Source: Medicago truncatula (Eukaryota > Streptophyta > Magnoliopsida > Fabales > Fabaceae). Taken from it: a stretch of DNA of 64,000 nucleotides. The first letter of the stretch is position 1; each line of letters opens with the position of its first letter. The stretch is taken from assembly GCF_003473485.1 (NCBI RefSeq), contig NC_053045.1, positions 46,046,494 through 46,110,493 on the forward strand, written 5' to 3'. The notes beneath the pieces were generated by a model, which searched no databases, was not told the origin of the DNA, and saw only the letters and a program-made list of their open reading frames with translations. This document shows positions 27,704-40,400 of the stretch, piece after piece. The position numbers and the translations under genes were made by a program.

Positions 27704-29502
27704 TTTTTTTTTTTTTTTTTATCAAGCAAGAAAAGCAGTAAGAAGCAGGTTAGGGCCTGAACCCTTAACAAAAGGACACATTACAAACAAATACTAGAGC
27801 ATGGGAAATGTAAACTATCCCTATGAAGCAAAGGAAACATAGCTAAAATTTGGTCAAAGCAATCTACAACCAAGTTGCCTTCCCTATGTATGTCGTAACA
27901 TCTACTTTTTACAACTAACACATGGAGAAATACTGTTGTTTTGGTCTTTTTTTCGAATGAGTTCTGATTCCTGCAGAACTAGTACCAACTTTATTTCTAG
28001 GACTCTCTTTTGCTTCTTAGTTTTCCTGTCGGGTTTAATTTGATTGGCCATCTCATATTGCTTAGGTAAGTATTTCTCAGCATCAATGTGTATCTTCATA
28101 GCAGCCACTTGTTTTTCTGTGTCAAAATCAGGTTCCAAAGTACTGTCAGTAGCAGTGTCATCATGTACCATGCCCCCCCCCCCCCCAAAAAAAAAAAAAT
28201 TGCTTAATATTTTAACACTTTTAAGACTAGCAGTTGTGTGATTGTTGGAACCACCAGAAGCTTGCACTTTGCTTTTATCATGACCTAAATCTTCATCAAT
28301 TGAGGTAATTGGAACAGCAAGCTTTATTGGAAATAAAACCTGAGAGTTGACACTCTGCAGTAAAGCCATATGATCCCTGGCTATGCTTGCCATGGTCTTA
28401 TTCTCTGGTTCTAAACAAGTAGTCCCCTTGGAAACCTCTAGGACAGGTTCTGCAGTGGCAATAAGCACATCAGCTGAATGCATAGAAAGTTCATGTTCCT
28501 CCAGTAAGGCATCCCCATTAGGAAAGTGACAAGCTTCATTGATCAATTCAAATGAGTTGTGAAGAACCAGAGAAGGATCCTCAACCTGATCCTGAAGTTT
28601 ACTAATGGTGACATTAGCAAATACATTGGTTCCTGCCTTCTCAAAGCAAACAGAATTGAACAGAGTTGCATCAGACTCCTTGTTAAACATCTGTGCAGAT
28701 TTGGAGATAATGAGAATATCTTCCTTTTGGCATAGCTCTGATTGCTTCACTACCTTTCCCCTTGGATCTGTGAATTCAGTTTGGGGATTATTGGTTTGAT
28801 GTCTTTTGGTAACCTTGATCCTGTCAGTGTCATCATGAGCATTCATTGAGCTTACTTTCTTACAACTTTGCAAGGTATGACCTAACATTTTACAGTGTGC
28901 ACAATACATGGGTTTCTTCTCATATTCAATAGCAATAGGGAAGGCATACCCCTCCCTTTCCACTAGAACAGAATCAAACAATCTTCCAGACATATCCACA
29001 TCCACTAACACCCTAACTTACAAGTCAAACACTCTAGACAAAGTCGCCTCGTCTATGGTAAGGGGGTACCAATACCTGAAGCTATCTCGAACAACGTCTT
29101 CTTCCTCCAATACTCTTGAGGGAGATGCATCAACCGAACCCAGATTTGAGCAGGAGTTTGTACCTGATGTTGTGGCATGAAGTCCTTCGTCCAACAGTAG
29201 AATCTCAGAGCGCCAAGTTTCAAATTAACTGCTCCAAGAGCCAAAATCTTGCGCATATCTTCGGAAACAGAGGAGAATCTTCGTGGAAAGACTCCAAAAG
29301 AAGAAGAAGAGGAGAGAAGCGAAGCAAACACCCTAAAACGGAGTAGAAATGTGAATCTGAACGGTGGAACAGGGCAAAAACCAGTGCAAAACCCTTACCG
29401 GAGCATCGCCGGAAAGATGAGAAGTCGCCGGAAAGCGACGGTTATGGAGAGAGAAAAGAGAATTCCGGTGGATCCATTTCTCCTACCACCAAGATGTCAA
29501 TC
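27704..29502 (-). mobile_element. Inserted LINE: ORF1 plus RNase H tail, internally deleted
   Basis: Minus-strand insertion with its poly-A end at 27704-27720 (T-run on +), flanked by TATGCTACGCCTG (27691-27703) and TATGTTACGCCTG (29503-29515), a 13-bp target duplication with one mismatch. ORF1 is in two frames: 29053-29331 (DUF4283-like, IWVRLMHLPQEYW) and 27902-29011 (zinc knuckle CAHCKMLGHTLQSC). After ORF1 there is a short in-frame piece with HREGNLVVDCF (about 27780-27895), the end of an RNase H domain. The endonuclease and reverse transcriptase are missing. A homopolymer C/A run lies at 28173-28198. Confidence 0.8.
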
Positions 29503-29640
29503 TATGTTACGCCTGTTACTTGTTGGAATCCGCTGCATGCAGGTTCTTTCAAAATCAACACTGATGGGGCGGTTAAAAACATGGAAATGTCAGCTGCTTG
29601 TGGTGGTCTTACGAGGGATACTTCAGGTTATAAACTCACA
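29503..29640 (+). mobile_element. L1-type LINE, RNase H start (right segment)
   Basis: Resumes the LINE interrupted at 27703: TCWNPLHAGSFKINTDGAVK and ACGGLTRDTSG are the first strands of the ORF2 RNase H domain (catalytic Asp in NTDGA). It stops after about 45 codons where a SINE-like tRNA-derived piece begins. Confidence 0.75.
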
Positions 29641-29644
29641 CACA

Positions 29645-29725
29645 CAAGTGGAGGCACCGGGATTCGAACTCCAATCACAACATCCGACCTAACAATTTCG
29701 GCATTCTGCCAGTTGATTAAGGAGT
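29645..29725 (-). mobile_element. tRNA-derived SINE-like fragment
   Basis: On the minus strand: an A-box-like TTAATCAACTGGCAGAATGC (29703-29722) and a B-box GGAGTTCGAATCCCGGTGCC (29653-29672). The spacing is SINE-like, but no cloverleaf forms and no target duplication was found. Confidence 0.5.
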
Positions 29726-29739
29726 TGCAGACAATATAT

Positions 29740-30866
29740 TTTTCTTTATGACCATTTACAATGGTCACAAATATTCAACAACCCTCAACACCCACTTTTT
29801 CAATTCCCAACACTCCACATCATTTTCTCTCTCTTAATTCAACACTCATCCAATTTTTACCTCTCCAATGGTTTTTTCATTCAACACCCTACCCCACCAC
29901 CTTTTATTTCTTATTTTTATTTAATTTTATATTTTTGTTTTTATAATTACATAAAATTACAATTATCGATTATAATTAAATTAAAATGAAGAAACACTTA
30001 ACAATTTTTTTTTTTTGGTAAAAACAAAATTTATTTAAATAATTTATTTTTATTTTCTTAACATAAATAAAATGCAATACAACAAATAAAGACTAAAACT
30101 TCAAAAGAAAAGCTAATAATAAGATTAAGAGAGTGAAAAACTTGATTTTTTTTCTGTGTCCAAATCAAATGATCCAAGTCTCTATTTATAGAAAAAAAAA
30201 TTACGAATTTTGGTAAAAAAAATAAAAATAAAAATTATTTGCAATGAAATAATTGAGTCCAAATTATTAAGAAGATAAAAATCCAAGCAGTCAATCAAAA
30301 CATGTCAGGTGTCTCTGTGGGCCAAGCTTTCAACATGTTGAATTTGTTCAACACCTCTCTCCTCCAACTCATATTTTTCCCAATTCAACAACCACCCTAC
30401 AATGGTTCAACATGTTGAATTGCAAATTCAACATTCCATTGCACATAGTCAAAGTGTGAATCGAGCAAAAAAAAACTCACTTAAATTAGGATGGAGGGAG
30501 TATATATATATTTTTTTGCAGAGCATCAAATGAACCTTAACGCTGTTGACTTATCAAACACTCATTCCTACTATTAGAAGCACATAATAAAACACACAAT
30601 AAACAAGACGTTAAAAGGTGCAAAAAATGAATATCTTAATAAAAAGGGCCCAGTACCCCCACCCACTATGACACTATCTCTTCTCCTTCCTCCCTCTTTC
30701 CGCACTCATACACATTTCTCTTTCCGTGTCCCTCCAAACATATTTTTAAAACGAATCAAATCAAACATTGATTCATTCTATTCTATAAATAAAACCATAT
30801 CACTCTTCATAACCCTACTTTTACATAACATAGCAACAGGGTTGATTTTTGTGAATCAAGTCAACC
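29740..30866. other. Spacer and promoter of ERT2-like gene
   Basis: 29750-30445 looks like a diverged inverted-repeat element (TTACAATGG...ATTCAACAA at the left, TTCAACATGTTGAATT palindromes and CATTCCATTGCACATAG at the right), ends unresolved. A lone Stowaway-type terminus (GGATGGAGGGAGTA) is at about 30489-30502. A TATA box TATAAATA at 30784-30791 precedes the ATG at 30867 by about 75 bases. Confidence 0.45.
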
Positions 30867-31898
30867 ATGCCTCTTCTATGGACCAACAAAAACAGGGTAA
30901 CCCGAGTTTTCCAAATCGTCGCCGATCTTCATTCATCTAAACGCGCTTCTTCTTTCACTGTTCAGACCGGTTTCCCAACGTCCCTCATCGATCTTTTAAT
31001 CAAAAACCGTACCCGTTTCACAAAACCCAACTCCAGTAAACCGTTTCAAACCCAAACCTCTGATCCACTGCCACCGGAGACACCCTGTTTTAACGATTGC
31101 AAGGTTGATTGCGCCGAACCGGATCACACTGAGTCTCAGAATTTAACTCAGTTGATCACCGATGATGAAAACCTTCATGTAAACGATGATGGGATTTGTC
31201 GGATTGGAAAAAGCAATGATGGGTCGGGTTCAAAATTGGTACTTGGTATTTTTCTGATGATGTTTGTAATTATCGCTTCAATTGCGAGTTTTGAGAAACT
31301 CACTGTTGGAATCACTGTTTCAGCATTCGTGCTTTTGTTTCTTGAATACGCAATGAAGCATAAGGTTGCTGTCAATGATTCCTTGTCATTTGAGGAAATT
31401 AAGGTTGTTGGTGTTTCTTCTGAAGACACTTCTTCGTATGATGGTGTTAAATTAGATTGTGTCAAGGAAGATAAGAAATTGGATTGTTCTGGAAAAGTTT
31501 CTTTACATGAAAATAAAGTTAACAATAGTGTTAAGTTTAAATCTATGTTGAAGAAACTTTTGGGTCAAAAGTTTCAACGTTCTTCAAGAAAAGAGGAAAA
31601 AGAATGCAAAGTTGAAAAAGATTTTGAATTAAAAGAGGAGGTAGTAGTGGTAGATAGTGGAAGTAAATCACCGCTGTTGCTCAATGTTAAACCAGAAGAC
31701 ATGAGAGTGACTAGTGAAGTGAAGAGAGTAGGGAATTCAGATTACATGATTTTATTTGGAATTGCACTTGTTGGGCTTGTGTTGGGTCGTTTTCCAGCAC
31801 TAGTACTTGCAATGACATGGTGTTTGATGGTAAAGATAGGTGCAGTACGAGGAAGATCCAAGAAGTCTCTGATCAAATCTTATGTTCCAAGTTCTTGA
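30867..31898 (+). CDS. ERT2: ERT2-like (ethylene-responsive nuclear protein-like) membrane protein
   Basis: Single exon, 343 aa. The N-terminus MPLLWTNKNRVTRVFQIVAD followed by SFTVQTGFPTSLIDLLIKNR is the conserved signature of the small plant family annotated as ethylene-responsive nuclear protein ERT2. A hydrophobic segment (about residues 122-158, LGIFLMMFVIIASI...AFVLLFLEY), a charged Lys/Glu-rich middle (about 185-285) and a C-terminal hydrophobic stretch (about 293-325) suggest a membrane protein despite the family name. Biochemical role unknown. The start is the first Met after a TATA box and matches the family N-terminus. The assignment is strengthened by position: between FAH and beta-tubulin, as ERT2 (At4g20880) is in Arabidopsis. 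Codon usage looks normal and no disruption is seen. Confidence 0.8.
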   Translation: MPLLWTNKNRVTRVFQIVADLHSSKRASSFTVQTGFPTSLIDLLIKNRTRFTKPNSSKPFQTQTSDPLPPETPCFNDCKVDCAEPDHTESQNLTQLITDDENLHVNDDGICRIGKSNDGSGSKLVLGIFLMMFVIIASIASFEKLTVGITVSAFVLLFLEYAMKHKVAVNDSLSFEEIKVVGVSSEDTSSYDGVKLDCVKEDKKLDCSGKVSLHENKVNNSVKFKSMLKKLLGQKFQRSSRKEEKECKVEKDFELKEEVVVVDSGSKSPLLLNVKPEDMRVTSEVKRVGNSDYMILFGIALVGLVLGRFPALVLAMTWCLMVKIGAVRGRSKKSLIKSYVPSS

Positions 31899-33122
31899 TG
31901 GAATATTGGATGGTATGGTGGTCTTTTGGTGAATCAAGTTTTGCATACTCGATTTCATTATTGTTTCTTTGTTTTCTTCCTCACACATTTTAGCTAGTAT
32001 CATGTAATTCAATTGGTGATTAGAACTCCAATTATTTGTTGGGATTTGGGAATCCAACTTGATGAAATATGTAAATTTTATAGCTACATATAACTTTATC
32101 ACTGACTTCAATTTTTGACATTCTCCTCTCAAGTTTGAGCAATCATATTGGCATGTGAGCCTTAGCGCATGATTTTTATCTTATGCAGGAAGTGATTATT
32201 TAAGAACTGGTCATATTGATTACGCTAACAATTTGTGTGAAAAGTAGATGATGAAAAAGTGAGTGATGAAATTGGAAGGAACAAAAAAAAATCATAAATA
32301 TATGCATTCCAAGTTCCAACTCTACAAATCATTCATGAAACGAACGTGAATAATGAACAAGCCCAAAAAAAAAAAAAAACTGATTTACATTTACCTACAT
32401 TTATATCTAAGTTGAAAAAGTAACTTATCTATGAAAAACGATTTGAACAAATTAACTGTGTTTTTCTTTCTTCACTCCAAACAATATCTTAATGGTTCAA
32501 TTGATAAAAAGAAAAGGATGGAATCATTTACTTTTTCATTGTATGTAAACGTTTGTTAAAAATTCTGTTCAATTTTTTTTATGTACCTTAGACCTTAGTG
32601 GCAAAAAAGATTTTTAACCTGACTTCATGCAAACTATAGGACCTCCTAACCACGAACCAAATCTTAGCGGCTTATCAAAACTTTAAGTTGACAAATTCTT
32701 CTTTAATTTTACAGATGATAGTTTTGTTTGTTATTGTTTACAGGATCTGAAGTCAAATACTATATTTGATCCTGGTATGGAGATTAATTTAAAGAACTAA
32801 CATATATATATATTCCAATCAAATGAGAATGGCAAAAGTATGAATTCATATTTAATTCCAAGCCCCAACCAATCGTAATTGACATATATTGACATAAAGT
32901 GGACAAATAAAAGAAAAAATTGAATCGGGAAATCATCGACCTAGTAAAACATCCAATGATTTAGTAACAGAAGCATTATTACAAACCAGCTTATACAATG
33001 ACTTTAATTTCTTACAAACAACACATGAACAAGTCAATGTATTTTGAATATCAACAAATTAAACTCGTTCAAAGTCATCCATAATGCAGTTTGAAACAAC
33101 TTTGACAACTGATTGAGAGGCC
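31899..33122. other. Convergent 3' spacer, ERT2-like / beta-tubulin
   Basis: Holds the two 3' UTRs (ERT2-like from the left, tubulin from the right). AT-rich, no repeat ends recognised, no coding region. Confidence 0.5.
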
Positions 33123-35405
<2,283 letters not shown>

Positions 35406-37447
35406 TTTCTCGGGAAAATTGAAAAGCGAGGGAAAATGCGCGAGAGAAAACGAGAGAAAGCGAGAGAATTGGCGTTATTGTGATTGGTTGAGAGAATTTA
35501 AAGGCGCGATTGTGCGGTGTCGTGTCGTTTTGAAAAATTGTTATTTTTGACGGGTTTGAATTAATGGTACTCGTTATTTCTTTTTGTGAAAAAATTATTC
35601 CATTTTTTTATATTCATGACTTGGTTTTTATTGTATCGTGGGAATTCTTGCAACCACCCAATCCTTTCTTTTTTCTAGCTGTTTTTTAGTGTTGTTGTTC
35701 TAAAAATATACTGTTAGTAACTGATTTTGTGGTCAAATATTGGAAGCCAAGAAAAATATATTTGCAAAAATAATTAGTTATGTTTATGATACTCCATAAT
35801 TTTTTTTTTCTTCTAAAAATATACTGTTTTATAATTACATGTTGATTAAAAAGTACAACTATAGTGTTTTCCTCTCAATTACTAGTGTTTTAAAACATTT
35901 CACGATTAATGTGTGTTAGTTGGCTAAACAAAAATTATGAGTGTCGTGTAAGTAGAAAATAATATATTCACATGACCTAATGCTGGAAAAATATTCATTT
36001 CTTTGTAGGACTATTCACTGTTAAAAAATACAAGGGAGATGCTAACCAATGCTCTTAGGGCGTTAGTTAAGAAGATTAATATAGAAATTATGTATTAGAA
36101 ATTTATGAAAAGTTGAATGTTTAACTTTATGAAAGTCAAAAAGTTGATGTTTTTAATAAATTTTTTATTTTATTTTTAACATCCTTAACCGTTGCCCTTA
36201 AGGCACTAGTGAGCAAAATCCAAAACATAAATATAAGAAACTAAAATAAGAGGTGTAAATTCTAATATCTTTAATCATGTCATATTTTGGGAAGTGCCAT
36301 TTGCTTGAGGAAGATTTAAAATATGAGAAGCTCAATTTTTTTTCTTTCTAATATTAGGGTACATTTTACTATCACTCAATATATGATCTTTTCATTTTCT
36401 AACATTAGGGTACATATTTCTAACATTGGTTCTATTGGTCCATGATTTTAATTTTATTGGTGGTTTATTCGATGTATTTGATTTGGGGCAAGCTATATTT
36501 GATTTCAGAAACAAAAAATATTCATATATTATCGCTTGGTCATTGTGAATTTTGAAATATATTACATATAATTGATTTACGAAATTACTCATTGTATATA
36601 AATCGTTCAGTTTTTAGTTTCTCAAACTATGTGTGATCTGAAGCTTTCCTAATCTTCATTTTCTACAAATAATTGCGAGTACTCATTTAGTTTAGCTTGA
36701 TTTTGCCTCGTTTATTGATTTGTGGTCACACTTGCATATCTTGTTTTTGGTTTTAATTTCAAAGTTATTAAGCTCTGGAATTTGCAGACCTATTTTGCTT
36801 TGAAGTATTTGTCAAGTGTTTAGTCTTGCAAGTTACTAGCGTTTGTGACTCGTGCATGTGAGTAAGACCTGCTAACCAAAGTAATGAATAAGCTTCAATT
36901 TATAGAGTTAGTTATATAATTAGTGCAAATGAAGTGATTTTGTAAGTCAATAACAAAAATGGCACACATTGTTTTAAAAAATATGCTCAAACTGTAGAGT
37001 GGATGAAGGATGTTTTAAAAGTGTAGTGGTGTACACATTGTTAATTGCAGGGACTAAACAAATATAGTTTTTTGACTTCCTCATCTTGTTTGCAATTCAG
37101 ATTAACATGATTTTGAAAAAAGTCATCCAAATTCAACTATATCGCTGCAAAGAAAAACTATTGTGCTACTTTACTAATACAAATAATTACAAACTAAGCA
37201 AGCAAAACCTCACTTAGAGCACCGTTAATGAACATATAACATCTAAGGATAATTTGAAGAAAATTAGCAGATTCTATTCAATCTTGATGAGAGAAACTGG
37301 GAAGGTCGCTGAAGATTGAACCATAGATCCACAGAATGAATAGCTTGAACCAATAGACGTTTGATGTCTGATCATGAAGATCCAAATAGAATAGCAACAA
37401 ATGAAAGTTGATCTCACATGCAACACAAACTTTTTGACTTTGTAACT
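35406..37447. other. Tubulin promoter side and spacer
   Basis: 35406-35560 is the GC-richer 5' leader and proximal promoter of the tubulin gene. The remainder is AT-rich with one small MITE (36041-36213) and the 3' flank of PIG-L. No coding region supported. Confidence 0.45.
36041..36213. mobile_element. Small TIR element (MITE)
   Basis: Left terminus GCTAACCAATGCTCTTAGGG and right terminus, reverse-complemented, GCTCACTAGTGCCTTAAGGG are inverted repeats continuing to GTTAGTTAAG / GGTTAAG. About 170 bp. Family shared with the end seen at 3700. Confidence 0.6.
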
Positions 37448-40400
37448 TCACTCAATCTTTCTAAGAGTGTTCATATAGGTATAACTAGACAAGATTACAA
37501 AAAGCTTGCGGAACCTGCAGAAACGAAATCAATTGTTAGATGAGGAGGTGATGTTTTGTTATGTAATGCATACATCTTCACAATAAAAATTAGGTAAAGC
37601 ATGCATACCAAACCCACTGGCTTTTGTGTTGGGCCATAGCAATAAAACTTCTACGTGAATGCTCGTTTACCAAACACTGCATTGTCCCATTTGAGGGCAG
37701 CATGACCCAAAACATGGACAACCATACATCAATTGGACCGCTATATTTGCGCAATATGTTGGTGCTGACCTGAGAATAATGAAGACACACAAGGAGAGTA
37801 AGTCAACTTGAACAAGTTCTAATAAAGCACTTGGCTAAATAAGATAAGAGAATAAAATTAAGAATGAGAAAACATACAAGCTCCCAAACTTCAATATCTC
37901 TTCGTGATTTATCATGTAGTAGCCTGCTGCTTACAGCACGGAAATTTTTTAGATGTCAGAGGTAGAAGCATAAGAATGAGAGAAAATGATGTGATTAGTC
38001 TACTGAATCAAATCTAAATATGAATATAATCTGTTTCTTGCACTTAACTTAATGTTTCATTTGCTTTGATACTGTGCTAGAGATCACACACATGACACGA
38101 GGAATAAGAGAACTGTTAAAGAATCCAGAAGGACAATTCTAACGATCAGTGAGGCACAATAAACAGAAAGATCACTCGTAAAATTCAAAGAATTACCATC
38201 AGAAGCATGTGTGGTCAGGCATCAATATCAAATTTAACATGATGGTATAATCTGAACCACTTTAGCTTGCAGGAACTTATGAAATAAAATTTCACCAAGT
38301 TTAAAAAAGGTACTGACAGGAGTTAGAAAGGCTATTCAAGGTTAGTTGAGTTTATAAGTGTTTTAAGTAGATGAACTAAGCTAATCCTCTTAAAACAAAT
38401 GGGCGGGGAAACTAAGTAGATGAACATAGATGCAAATGGGATCATAGCATGGAAAAGGAGGGGCGGGGAAATGACCTTAGAGTATTGTGCACACCATTAT
38501 CACTCGTTTATTGTTAATTTAGTTCTGAAATTATATCTTGTAAAATAAATCTCAAACTGTAAGTGTTATATCTCCTGATTATTTCAGTTGCAGTACTTAT
38601 TGATCAATCAATAGTCATACATAGTAAAAATTCAACTTACCATACTCCATAATGCACGTCACGATGATTACAATGTCCCGAGACACCGTATTTGTCAAAA
38701 GTAATAATCTGGGGGAAAAAGGCATAAATGAGAAGTGCCTCCTTAAAAGATAGATTTGAACAAAATAGTATTCTCCCAAAAGATGCTTATGGCAGCAAAA
38801 ATGGAAGCTTTAGGACTCAAACTATGTTTCCAGAGGCAGGAACTTACCATATCAATGCAGTGACTAGTTATCTCTTGCTCAATAATATTTGCCATTAAGT
38901 CATGGTTCCAAGCTTTACCAAAACCGTCCTACGTATAACAACAGGATAAACAAAGGCAATATAAGGAACTAACAAAAAAATAAAAAAGAGTAAAACTAAA
39001 TTTTATAACTCCAATAGACAAATTGGACCAAAACCTGCAGATCTGGATGGTTGACAATCTTCACTTGTTGCATAGGAACCTGTGTGCCAATGTTACACAA
39101 ACAATACCCTTATCAAATTGCTAGATACCGGCTACCTTTAACTTAAGTAAATAACATTATCATGCAAAAGGCTCTATGTTTCCCAAGAAAATTTTGCATT
39201 AAGGATAGCTATGACTACTTCAACCACATCAATTTCAATCTGCTTTGTAAATCACCTTGAGAGATACACAAGCCTGAAATAGCTCTTGTTTTCTGACATT
39301 TCCTTTGCCATCTGCATCACCTACAGAAAAAATTAAAAATAATGACAATCAAAACCATCTAAAGGATTGAAACATAAACATTTAATCATTCTCAAAGTTA
39401 AAGCCCAAGGTAGAATCTTTGATTTTGTGACATGCAGAATCCCATAGAACATTCAAAGAAAAATTCCAAGCCATAAATCTTTCGCACGTAATAATAAATC
39501 CTCCATAATTTAAAGGCTTTTAAATAGAATTATAGAAAAACAAATAAACAAAAGAAGAAATTTTTATTGCATGCAAACAGTGAAAACATACAATAATTGA
39601 TGAGTTGTGCAGCTAAGAATAAAGTCAAATTCATAATGCTACTATAGTTTATTAGTTTGATGATAACATATATTGATTGCGGATAGCAAAAGCAAAATAT
39701 CCCCCATGTCCTCCATAAAACGCCACGGTGGAGGACATCTGATCATTGACGTCTATTTGATAACATTGACATCTATTATCATCTGATCAACAAGATTGGA
39801 CTTCTTTTTGCATATTACCTAATCTAGCTAAATATCATTGACAAGGTATGGATGTATTTAGTGGCAAGTGGCAACAGATGGTTCATTTACATTGAAAACG
39901 GATAAAAATTATTTTCTGTCAAATTTGAACTTGCTTCATATACAAAGATTCCACTCGAAGAAAATTCAATACAAAATGGAGTGAAAGAAAATACAGTAAT
40001 TTAAAATTAATTAAAAATGAGCATAACTAAAAGTCATGATCGCAAAAAAGATTAACATAAACACAGACCTAGTGTTACTGCTATAAATTACAATATAAAC
40101 AAATTATTTGAAGTAATCACCATTAGATAAGCAGAGTATTTGAACATTATGACCTCTTGAAGTCAGAAAATTTATAGTTGGAGTGAAGAACCTGCAGAAA
40201 TGGAAAAAAAATTCAAGACAATGTGAAATCATAATGAAGAAGTTTGAGAATATAGACTTTGAAACTGTTAGATTCACATACAAAGAAATTGTCGTTTAAG
40301 TACAACATGAAATCACTTTTTGTACAATTTCGATTAGGGGCTTAGTCTTCAAGGTTTACTTATTTACCTAGCATTCAGAATTAGCCTCAGTACAATGATG

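Noticed and set aside
27902-29331. Host gene encoding a zinc-knuckle protein
   Set aside because: DUF4283-like start, zinc knuckle, A-tail and target duplication identify it as LINE ORF1 rather than a host gene.
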